From Marinobacter koreensis (lineage in GTDB: Bacteria > Pseudomonadota > Gammaproteobacteria > Pseudomonadales > Oleiphilaceae), in contig NZ_JAKZAJ010000002.1 of assembly GCF_023156285.1 (NCBI RefSeq), positions 62,001 through 126,000 on the forward strand: a stretch of 64,000 nucleotides of DNA, in the 5' to 3' direction. The first letter of the stretch is position 1. Each line of letters starts with the position of its first letter. Positions 57,650-64,000 of this stretch are shown here, in pieces. A program made the position numbers and the translations under genes. Under the pieces are notes generated by a model. It made no database searches. It was given only the letters and a program-made list of their open reading frames with translations, and was not told the DNA's origin.

Positions 57650-58342
57650 TCACCATTCCCTGGAAGAGGGCCAATAGGGCATGGAGTGGCCAATACCCTG
57701 CCCCTCCTCCGCCGCGGAAAAAGGAGCCTTGGCCAGTGGGGGCCAATCGCCGGACTGGTAGAAACTTGATCGCCCTTGGGCAAGGTGGCTGCGGATCACG
57801 AAGGCGGCGCCATCCCATTGCCGTTCAAAGGTGACACGGGCATATTCCTTGATGCCCCGCGCCGGATCGCCCACCAGAACCGAATCGTCACTGATGCCTT
57901 TGATCACGACAAAATGCCGGTAGCCCTCCAGCGTAACCAGCGCGATGGCCGGTAACCGGATCTGTTCACGAAGTCCCTTGAGAGGCATCCGGAAGCCGTC
58001 CGCCACATAGCCCCGATGCTCGAGAAACCGTTTCATATCCAGCATGGAGAAGCCTTCCCGGCGAACCTTGTCCACGTCCGCCAGCTCAAGCATTCCGTTA
58101 AAGACGTCCTGCTCGGAGACCGGATCCTGATAGTGGTAGGTCAGCAGAGAGGCCACCGCGGCAGAGCCGCAACTGAAGTCATACTGCTGGCGCATGATGG
58201 TACTGAATCGCTGCGCCTGGTAGCTGGTCACGCTGACTTCAATGCTTCCGGACATTCCGGGTACCCAGACGGTTCCCCCATAGGCAGTGGACCAGAGCAT
58301 CGCCAGCGCTCCGGTCACCACCGTTGCTACACGCGATACCAT
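57650..58342 (-). CDS. Secreted C39-type peptidase (FapD-like)
   Basis: A 230-residue protein with a signal peptide (to about residue 22) and a peptidase C39-like domain. It carries Gln and Cys in QQYDFSCGSAAVASLL (Cys58), His143 in GYRHFVVIKG and Asp159 in VGDPARG, which form the papain-like catalytic set. C39 enzymes cleave after double Gly. Most are fused to ABC exporters; this one stands alone and is exported, as is FapD of the Fap amyloid system. It lies third in the four-gene operon, after the two small secreted genes and before a protein with a double-Gly-like leader. Confidence 0.85.
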   Translation of the reverse strand: MVSRVATVVTGALAMLWSTAYGGTVWVPGMSGSIEVSVTSYQAQRFSTIMRQQYDFSCGSAAVASLLTYHYQDPVSEQDVFNGMLELADVDKVRREGFSMLDMKRFLEHRGYVADGFRMPLKGLREQIRLPAIALVTLEGYRHFVVIKGISDDSVLVGDPARGIKEYARVTFERQWDGAAFVIRSHLAQGRSSFYQSGDWPPLAKAPFSAAEEGQGIGHSMPYWPSSREW

Positions 58343-58355
58343 GATCCACCCCCAT

Positions 58356-58700
58356 TCACTGGTTGATAAGGACGTTGATCTGGGTACTGTCCTGAATCAC
58401 CACCTGGTTACCCGTGTTCTGGATAACCGTGGCAATGCCGTTCATGTTCTCGAACGCATGATCGGTAATGCGGTTGTCGCCGGTAGTAACATTCCCGCTG
58501 AGGACGTTATTGCCTACGACCGCATTCTGCTCGGCGTCGTTGAGCTGCCACTGCACCGGCAGCCCCTGCTTGCCACTGGAATGCTCCAGCTGATCGGAAC
58601 TCATCGGCGTCAGCTCAAGCAGTTCTTCTGCCGTAACTGACTGTGCCCCCCAGACGAAAACCAGCATCAGCGCATACAGCCACCCGATGTACTTGACCAT
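58356..58700 (-). CDS. Small secreted protein with QNx5VxQ motif
   Basis: A 114-residue protein with a signal peptide to about residue 24. The segment MSSDQLEHSSGK (33-44) is laid out like the double-Gly leader of its neighbour at 57048. The C-terminal part has NNVLSGN, then VIQN (92-95) and VIQ (101-103), giving Q-N-x5-V-x-Q, and ends INVLINQ. Alternating small, branched and amide residues suggest a beta-rich, aggregation-prone end. The start ATG at 58700 follows a strong GGGAGGTG. The hairpin at 58723-58748 separates it from the repeat-protein gene upstream. Confidence 0.75.
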   Translation of the reverse strand: MVKYIGWLYALMLVFVWGAQSVTAEELLELTPMSSDQLEHSSGKQGLPVQWQLNDAEQNAVVGNNVLSGNVTTGDNRITDHAFENMNGIATVIQNTGNQVVIQDSTQINVLINQ

Positions 58701-58722
58701 GACACACCTCCCGGCAGGGCAG

Positions 58723-58748
58723 GGCCGCATCCGGAACCGGATGCGGCC
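58723..58748 (-). terminator. 12-bp intercistronic hairpin after the repeat-protein gene
   Basis: A perfect stem (GGCCGCATCCGG with CCGGATGCGGCC) with a 2-base loop, between the repeat-protein stop (58757) and the next start (58700). There is no T run. It probably stabilises the upstream mRNA or attenuates, so that the repeat protein is made in excess of the downstream gene products. Confidence 0.6.
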
Positions 58749-58756
58749 GGTCGCCA

Positions 58757-59776
58757 TCAGTTGCCGGTTGTCAGGTTAGACATCACGCTGACATTGGCCT
58801 GGGTCACACTGCCCACCCCGGCGTTCTGGGCAAACGCACCGACACCGGTGAAGTTGGCCGAGCCTCCGGAAATCTCGTTTGAGGCGTGGGCTTCGGTGTA
58901 GGAACGCTTGTCGTTGGCATTACCGTAGGTCACGTTGACCCCGCTGACACTGCCATTGAGTTCAGAGTCGTTCATGAACACTTCCATCGACATGTTCAAC
59001 TGAGAGCTGCTGTTGTCCGAGTTATCGTTATTACTGTCGGCAGTATTGTAGGAATCGCTCACACTGTTATCAGAGTTGTCGTTCCCACTGTCGTTGGTGG
59101 AACTATCGGAATTGTCATTTCCACTATTGTTGGTGGAATTGTCCGAGTTATCGTTTTGACTGCTCGCCAAATCGGTAGAATTATCGGAGTTATCATTTCC
59201 ACTATTCCTGGTGGAATTATCCGAACTATCGTTTTGGCTGCTCGCCAAATCGGTGGAGTTATCGGAGTTATCGTTTCCACTATTCCTGGTGGAGTTATCC
59301 GAATTATCGTTTTGGCTGCTCGCCAAATCGGTAGAATTATCGGAGTTATCATTTCCACTGTCGTTCGTGGAGTTATCCGAATTATCGTTTCCACTGCTAT
59401 TGGTGGAGTTATTGGAGCTATCGTTTTGGCTGTCTGCCAGATCGGTGGAGTTATCCGAGTTATCGTTTCCACTGTGGTTAGTGGAGCCATCAGAGTTGTC
59501 GTTCTGGCTATCAGTCAGAGAGGTGGAATTATCCGGATTATTTGAGTTATCCGAGTAATCATTCCCGCTTTCGTTTGTGGAATTATTCGGGTAATTCGAA
59601 TTGTCATTACCTGAATTGGTATTCCCGGATTCACTGTTGGTGGTGGTCGTGGCCGTGGATGTGTCGTTAGCGTTCGTATTGGGACTACCACCTCCACCCT
59701 GATCCGCAAAGGCGTATCCAGAAACACCCAGGCTCAAAGCAATGGCAGCAGCTAGCAGATTTTTTTTAGTGTTCAT
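58757..59776 (-). CDS. Secreted Asn/Asp/Ser repeat protein
   Basis: A 339-residue protein. After a signal peptide (to about residue 24; FADQGGGGS follows) comes a Thr/Asn-rich stretch. A repeat region (about 60-255) is built of NDNSDNST-type words spaced alternately 12 and 14 residues, so the unit is 26 residues. The last 80 residues are non-repetitive and include NEISGG, FAQN and VTQ at 324-326, again Q-N-x5-V-x-Q. The repeats are acidic and should be disordered; the tail looks beta-rich. The start follows AAGGGAATG. It is the first gene of the operon with the C39 peptidase and is driven by a sigma-54 type promoter. Confidence 0.78.
   Translation of the reverse strand: MNTKKNLLAAAIALSLGVSGYAFADQGGGGSPNTNANDTSTATTTTNSESGNTNSGNDNSNYPNNSTNESGNDYSDNSNNPDNSTSLTDSQNDNSDGSTNHSGNDNSDNSTDLADSQNDSSNNSTNSSGNDNSDNSTNDSGNDNSDNSTDLASSQNDNSDNSTRNSGNDNSDNSTDLASSQNDSSDNSTRNSGNDNSDNSTDLASSQNDNSDNSTNNSGNDNSDSSTNDSGNDNSDNSVSDSYNTADSNNDNSDNSSSQLNMSMEVFMNDSELNGSVSGVNVTYGNANDKRSYTEAHASNEISGGSANFTGVGAFAQNAGVGSVTQANVSVMSNLTTGN
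59060..59580 (-). repeat. In-frame tandem repeats (about 78 bp units) in the repeat-protein gene
   Basis: Near-identical units of about 78 bp, each made of two half-units encoding NDNSDNST followed by DLASSQ or by RNSG/TNDSG-type linkers. Three full, almost identical copies lie around 59130-59370, with more diverged copies on both sides. The repeats stay in frame. Confidence 0.8.
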
Positions 59777-59867
59777 GATGTCATTCCCTTTACACGTGTT
59801 GGCTTTTGTAGGGATCCGACCCAACCCTGGAACGGGTAAGCCAAGGTCCTGTCCCGAAGGAACAGAC

Positions 59868-59883
59868 TGCGATTCCTGTGCCA
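59868..59883 (-). promoter_or_regulatory. Predicted sigma-54 promoter of the repeat-protein operon
   Basis: On the minus strand TGGCACAGGAATCGCA matches the -24/-12 consensus TGGCAC-N5-TTGCA with one mismatch, and the GG and GC pairs have the exact required spacing. The predicted start of transcription is near 59857, about 80 bases before the start codon at 59776. Confidence 0.7.
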
Positions 59884-59904
59884 ATCAGACCAGAACTCCA
59901 TTAT

Positions 59905-59921
59905 CTCACTGTTTTAATGAG
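59905..59921 (-). promoter_or_regulatory. Upstream activator element, copy 1
   Basis: On the minus strand this reads CTCATTAAAACAGTGAG, itself an inverted repeat (CTCA...TGAG). The same element in the opposite direction, one base shorter, lies at 59978. Its centre is about 56 bases upstream of the predicted transcription start. Confidence 0.6.
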
Positions 59922-59977
59922 ATTTTTCCGGATACCGAACCTGCTAACCGAAATGCGTATACGCCTGAACTGTTCCG

Positions 59978-59993
59978 CTCATGAAACAGTGAG
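59978..59993 (+). promoter_or_regulatory. Upstream activator element, copy 2
   Basis: On the plus strand this reads CTCATGAAACAGTGAG, inverted relative to copy 1. Its centre is about 128 bases upstream of the predicted transcription start, in the normal range for enhancer sites of sigma-54 activators. Confidence 0.6.
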
Positions 59994-60193
59994 AAAGCAG
60001 ATCGGTTCACTTATGCAGGTATTCCCGCCAAGTATCAGAGAGATGCGTCAGTTAACGAGGTGTCAAAAAAGAAAACGACCCGGAATGACACAGTTTTTTA
60101 CCCGACATACCCAACTTTGGGGATTCACCGATATCAGCATCCTGCCACTCTTGACCTCCGATCGTCCGTTAGGCGCATTTGGAGACTTTACTC

Positions 60194-62161
60194 ATGAGTA
60201 TGTTCAAACAGTTACCAGTGGCTTTTGCTGTTTCATCAGTTATTGCCTTCACCGGTTGTGGAGGAGGATCCTCAAGTTCTGACGCAGATTCGGAGACAAC
60301 GTCGAGTCAGACGATAAGTGGCACCGCATCGGCTCCTGCCGGCACCGTGGCCCAGCTGCAACCGATCAACCCGCTCGAAATCGCAACGAGCTTTCTGATC
60401 AGCCCCGCTCAAGCTGAAATCAAAGGCCTTCTGCCAATCAGGGGCGCAGATGTAGAGCTCATCCGTGTCGATGACGACGGTAACCAGATAGGCGAGGTAC
60501 TGGCGACCACTACCACCTCAATTTCGGGCGACTATGAACTGACACTGCCGACCGGCGTCAGCCTCGCCGGCAATCTGATCGTACGGATCACCGGTCAGAA
60601 TGATCGCCTCATGCGAGCACAGGTGGTCGAGCAGGATGTGGACATTTCTCCGGTGTCCGAATTTGTCCTTCAGAGCTTTATCAACAACGGCACGGACCTG
60701 GATACTCTGGATCCAGGAAAAGTGGTAAAACTCTCCGGCAAGGTCGAGGAGTTCGACCTGACGGCCGGAGCCAACCTGGACGAAATGTTCGAGAAACTGA
60801 ACGAAGTGGCCGGCGATTATGTCGCGACTCAGGTGGCCCTGATCGAAACCGACACTGGCGACGCCACCGCCATTTCCGGCAACTACAGGTCTTCGGCTTT
60901 CTCGTTCAACCTGCACGACTCGGATAATTCTGGTTACGGCACTTACGCGCTGGACTACTACAGCGAATTCTTCAACTTTGACGGCACGGCTGACGGCAGT
61001 GTGGGTATAACCTTCTCCGGAGGCGAAAGCGCCTATGCAGGACTGACCGGCCCGGGACTGGCCAACGCCGCCGTCTACTACGAAACCGACATCTATCAAG
61101 ACGAGGAAGACACCTTCAGCGCTGCCTTCAACGCAGCGAATGTTCTGGTCGTCGAAGGTGAATTCGAGGAAGAGTTCGAAGCCGGAGACGACGAAGGCTT
61201 CCGTTATCCAGCGGCCATCTACCCGCTGCAGAAGGTCAAAGGCGAAAACCTGTTCTTCGTTCAGGCTCAGGACGGCGCGGTACGTTATGCGCTGGTGGAC
61301 ACGGACGGCGACGGTGAAACCGACGCTCTGGACCCGTCGCAGAAACGAGGCGATGAAGCTTTCCGTTCGATCGAAGTGTTCGCCGAAGTCCCCGCCAACG
61401 CGTCCACCAGCGACATCTCGGGCTCCTATGGGCGGGTTTACCTGGCGTCTTACGTCAACGATGGCGGCCCGATCGAGGTAACCACCGAGGCAACGACACT
61501 GAATTTTGACGGGCAAGGTACGGTGGCCTTTACGGCAACCACCAGTGATCGCGTCAGCACCACGGGCTATACCAACCTGGATGAGCCTTCGAGCACATCC
61601 GGCAGCCTCCCGTATTCGGTCGACAGCGACGGCACTGTCACCGTTGACGGCTCCAAGGGCTTTGTAAACAGCGGCTTCAATTTCATTGCCTTCGGCGGCG
61701 CCTTCCAGGAAAACCTCAACAGCGCCGAGTTTGATACCACCTATATTGTAAAACTGCCCGACTCCGCGCCGGCGATGACCGACAAGACCTATCGTCTGAT
61801 GTTCCTGGGCGTAACCCCGTCCGCTAGCGAACTGGCCATCAGCACCACCCGCTTCGCTTCCACCCTGACCATGACCAGCGAAACCCAAGCAACGATCAAT
61901 GCGACGACCGACGAGGTAGTTCTGCCGGGATTTGGCTCCAACCTGACGTTCAACAAGGGCGAAGCCAGCATGGATCAGGCGAGTGTCAATATTGCCGCCA
62001 ACGGCTACACTACGATGACTGTTGCTGGTGCTGGTGAAACCACCACGCTTGAAGGGTTTTTCAACGAGGATGGCAGCCTTGGCGTATTCCGCACGACCTA
62101 CGCCGAACAAGGGGGAGACCCATCTGAACTGGGCATTGCCTTACTGATTGAACTGCCCTGA
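60194..62161 (+). CDS. Large outer-membrane-type lipoprotein, function unknown
   Basis: A 655-residue protein with a lipoprotein signal (AFTGC, Cys22) followed by GGGSSSSDAD, whose acidic residues after Cys suggest outer-membrane placement. A carboxypeptidase-like or Ig-like segment (about 55-125) is followed by mainly beta-structured, acidic regions. A calcium-binding-like DTDGDGETDALDP (around residues 370-382) is present. The C-terminal half is rich in Thr, Ser and Gly. I know no family for the whole protein. It shares the divergent control region with the repeat-protein operon and may belong to the same surface structure. Confidence 0.7.
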   Translation: MSMFKQLPVAFAVSSVIAFTGCGGGSSSSDADSETTSSQTISGTASAPAGTVAQLQPINPLEIATSFLISPAQAEIKGLLPIRGADVELIRVDDDGNQIGEVLATTTTSISGDYELTLPTGVSLAGNLIVRITGQNDRLMRAQVVEQDVDISPVSEFVLQSFINNGTDLDTLDPGKVVKLSGKVEEFDLTAGANLDEMFEKLNEVAGDYVATQVALIETDTGDATAISGNYRSSAFSFNLHDSDNSGYGTYALDYYSEFFNFDGTADGSVGITFSGGESAYAGLTGPGLANAAVYYETDIYQDEEDTFSAAFNAANVLVVEGEFEEEFEAGDDEGFRYPAAIYPLQKVKGENLFFVQAQDGAVRYALVDTDGDGETDALDPSQKRGDEAFRSIEVFAEVPANASTSDISGSYGRVYLASYVNDGGPIEVTTEATTLNFDGQGTVAFTATTSDRVSTTGYTNLDEPSSTSGSLPYSVDSDGTVTVDGSKGFVNSGFNFIAFGGAFQENLNSAEFDTTYIVKLPDSAPAMTDKTYRLMFLGVTPSASELAISTTRFASTLTMTSETQATINATTDEVVLPGFGSNLTFNKGEASMDQASVNIAANGYTTMTVAGAGETTTLEGFFNEDGSLGVFRTTYAEQGGDPSELGIALLIELP

Positions 62162-62182
62162 GTCGAATGCTTCTGATAAGAC

Positions 62183-62208
62183 AGAAAGCCCGCATTGGCG
62201 GGCTTTCT
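62183..62208 (+). terminator. Terminator after the lipoprotein gene
   Basis: A perfect 11-bp stem (AGAAAGCCCGC with GCGGGCTTTCT) with a 4-base loop, 22 bases past the stop. The T-rich stretch lies within the 3' arm. Confidence 0.75.
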
Positions 62209-62311
62209 GTAATTTCGGAAAACGGATAGATATCCGCCAGGAACACTACAAAAGATTAGGCCATCGAATCAGACGGAGCAGCCGGGGTTTGGACGTGGGA
62301 GCAGTAAAGAA

Positions 62312-64000
62312 ATGATGGGACGCCAATGGCCGCCGTCCCGCATCCTGTCCGGGGGACTCACTCTCGGGCTTCTCCTGTTCCTGATTGCCCTCTATCTTTC
62401 GATTCATGTGCCCTGGCTCGGCATCAGTACCGAGCCAGGTTCCCGGGGCGTTCGGATAACCGACGTGGCGTCGCAAGGCCCGCTTGCGGGGCACGCTCAT
62501 CCCGGAGACGAAGTACTTTCATTGAGAACGGATCTGGGCGTGATTAACCTGGAGCCTGGTGATGCAATTGCCGAACCTGACGATGCGCCAACCTTCGACC
62601 AATACAACCGTTTCTTCCAACGCCAGGAAATCATCTGGCAAGCCCTGAATCAGGATTCACTTACTCTCGAGATCGCCCCGTTGAGCGTTGGCGAGAGTGA
62701 CTCGGCCCGAGAGTTGAGATCACGCTGGATTACCATCAGCCCCGCAGACTCCATACCCTCTACCGCACTTCCCACCATACTCTGGTATCAGCTTCTCTGC
62801 GGCCTGACCATCCTTTGGCTCGGTGTCGCGGCGTGGGCCTATGCCCAGTCGGAAAGGGGACCTCTTTTCTACGCACTTGCCGGTCTGGGAATGGCCGTCG
62901 GCGTTGTAGCCAGTGCGATCTACACCAGCCGCGAACTGGCACTGGCCCCGGACCTTTTCCTCACGCTGTCCAGAATCAATCAATTGGGCGCCATGATCTT
63001 TGCCGGCGCCGGCACAGCCCTGCTCTGGTATTATCCGACGCGGTTGGGGCGGTTCCGCTTTGAAGTCGTCATGGTGGTGGCCATCGCGTTGATCCTGATC
63101 TGCAACTGGACACAGGGGATCCAGAGCCTTGATGTTGTCGCCCGGTACACGCTGATCCTCTGGGCATCTCTGGATGTTGTGTTCGCGATCATGCAGTGGC
63201 GGAACACCCGGGTGGAACCCGTTGCCCGCGCCCGCCTCAAGTGGTTTGTCTACGCCTGGTTCGCCGGTATCATCGGCTATCTCAGCGCGGTTATCGTACC
63301 CCAGATTCTGGGTGAATCGTCACTGCTCAACCAGGAAATTGCCTGGGGACTGTTTGTGCTGTCCTACCTCGGCATCGCACTCGGCATTGTTCGGTTTCGG
63401 CTGTTTGACCTTGATAGGTGGATTCTGCTGGGCTGGTTCTGGTTTGCCTGTGGTATTTTCGTCGTGTTAATCGATGCGCTCCTTATCCTGTGGCTCGACG
63501 TCACTTCAGCCGCAAGTCTCATGATTACGCTCGCGGTCGCCGGATGGGTCTACTTCCCGCTACGTCAAGCCTTCCTGCATTTCTTCAAGCCCAAACCCCG
63601 CTTCCGTCACAAGCCGCAATTGCTTCCCCAGATGGTCCAGGGTGCATTCGATGCCAGCCAATCGTTGGAGCAGCAGTGGCATCAAGCCATGCTTGAAGCT
63701 TTCCAGCCTCTGCAACGGGATCTCCAGCAGGGCGCCATTGATCAGGCACGGGTGATCAATCATGGGCTCGGACTGGCGATCCCCCTCTTTGACGACTCGC
63801 ACCATCTCAGGCTTAGCTATGCCCAGCAGGGACATCGACTCTTCGACCCGTCCGATATTGAATTCGTCGACCAGTCCCACATGCTTTTCAGTTATGCAAA
63901 AGATTATCGACGCTCCTTCAAGACAGGCGTGATGACAGAACGGGCACGGGTCGCCCGCGACCTCCACGACGACGTTGGCGCTCGCCTCTTGTCGGTCATC
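62312..64000 (+). CDS. PDZ-containing membrane sensor histidine kinase (HisKA_3 type), 3' end outside window
   Basis: 563 residues are visible. The N-terminal membrane helix (about 14-32) is followed by a periplasmic PDZ-like domain (about 36-110, GISTEPGSRGVRITDV then HPGDEVLSL). A block of about eight membrane helices (about 150-420) comes next, and then a cytoplasmic linker. The phosphoacceptor region RARVARDLHDDVGARLLS at the edge marks the NarL-partner kinase class, so a LuxR-type regulator should be encoded nearby. The catalytic ATPase domain is cut off by the window end. ATG at 62312 or 62315 is the start. Confidence 0.85.
   Translation, partial: MMGRQWPPSRILSGGLTLGLLLFLIALYLSIHVPWLGISTEPGSRGVRITDVASQGPLAGHAHPGDEVLSLRTDLGVINLEPGDAIAEPDDAPTFDQYNRFFQRQEIIWQALNQDSLTLEIAPLSVGESDSARELRSRWITISPADSIPSTALPTILWYQLLCGLTILWLGVAAWAYAQSERGPLFYALAGLGMAVGVVASAIYTSRELALAPDLFLTLSRINQLGAMIFAGAGTALLWYYPTRLGRFRFEVVMVVAIALILICNWTQGIQSLDVVARYTLILWASLDVVFAIMQWRNTRVEPVARARLKWFVYAWFAGIIGYLSAVIVPQILGESSLLNQEIAWGLFVLSYLGIALGIVRFRLFDLDRWILLGWFWFACGIFVVLIDALLILWLDVTSAASLMITLAVAGWVYFPLRQAFLHFFKPKPRFRHKPQLLPQMVQGAFDASQSLEQQWHQAMLEAFQPLQRDLQQGAIDQARVINHGLGLAIPLFDDSHHLRLSYAQQGHRLFDPSDIEFVDQSHMLFSYAKDYRRSFKTGVMTERARVARDLHDDVGARLLSVI

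Larger units (their letters stand above)
59777..60193. other. 417-base divergent control region (repeat protein / lipoprotein)
   Basis: It holds no gene I can support. It contains the sigma-54 promoter (59868-59883) and the two inverted CTCAT-type elements (59905-59921, 59978-59993) upstream of the minus-strand operon. It also contains the upstream region of the plus-strand lipoprotein gene. For the latter I see TTGACC at about 60153 but no clear -10. Confidence 0.6.

Noticed and set aside
58886..59545. Plus-strand open frames rich in Ile/Val/Gly opposite the repeat protein
   Set aside because: They are repeat-driven mirror frames without a signal, ribosome site or neighbours on that strand.
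59060..59580. CRISPR-like regular repeats
   Set aside because: The repeats are contiguous, in frame and coding, with no unique spacers and no cas genes nearby.
60518..62110. 530-codon minus-strand open frame opposite the lipoprotein gene
   Set aside because: The plus-strand frame has a lipoprotein signal, ribosome site and terminator; the antisense frame has none.

Overview
The window looks like about 64 kb of a Marinobacter-type marine gammaproteobacterial chromosome. The basis is moderate-to-high GC, a wax ester synthase/DGAT, and housekeeping blocks in gammaproteobacterial order: ubiE-ubiJ-ubiB, tatABC, ygfB-pepP-ubiH-ubiI, zapA-6S RNA-5-FCL, aroQ-accB-accC-prmA, dusB-fis and purH-purD. 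This is inferred from protein families and gene order, not from a database match. I saw no insertion sequence, prophage, CRISPR array, tRNA or rRNA. Two genes run off the window: the PQQ alcohol dehydrogenase at the left edge and a sensor kinase at the right edge.

Region 1 (1-14.1 kb) is an alcohol-oxidation island. On the minus strand are a PedF-type cytochrome c, a quinoprotein-associated binding protein and an ExaA/PedH-type PQQ dehydrogenase with an Asp-x-Asp motif typical of lanthanide-dependent enzymes. On the plus strand is a four-gene PedA1A2BC-like ABC system, a type linked to lanthanide supply in Pseudomonas putida. A NitT/TauT-type ABC system of unknown substrate follows, then an AgmR/ErbR-type response regulator, and a NahK-type hybrid kinase with a NosP-type FIST protein (nitric oxide signalling).

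Region 2 (14.2-19.3 kb) holds a porin, a wax ester synthase/DGAT with a probable TTG start, an alpha/beta hydrolase, an FFLEELY-type protein and a PHA-system protein. Region 3 (19.3-54.3 kb) is mostly core genes: ubiquinone synthesis, histidine synthesis, Tat export, proline peptidase, 6S RNA, isoleucine and pentose phosphate metabolism, acyl-CoA dehydrogenase, pyrophosphatase, fatty acid initiation and purine synthesis. Inserted among them are a LapD-like c-di-GMP receptor with a neighbouring diguanylate cyclase, a 54-residue membrane protein and an EgtB/SenA-type non-heme iron enzyme.

Region 4 (54.5-62.2 kb) is the most unusual part. A degenerate sigma-54 activator and an outer-membrane barrel face a four-gene operon on the other strand. 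That operon encodes an Asn/Asp/Ser repeat protein, a small secreted protein, a periplasmic C39-type peptidase and another secreted protein. The three secreted proteins share a Q-N-x5-V-x-Q element near their C-termini. Two of them carry a double-glycine-leader-like motif, which would suit the C39 peptidase. The operon has a good sigma-54 promoter and two inverted upstream copies of a 16-17 bp element. The composition resembles the Pseudomonas Fap functional-amyloid system, but the proteins look different, so I propose a divergent secreted-fibre system. A large lipoprotein gene shares its upstream region, and a PDZ-containing sensor kinase follows.
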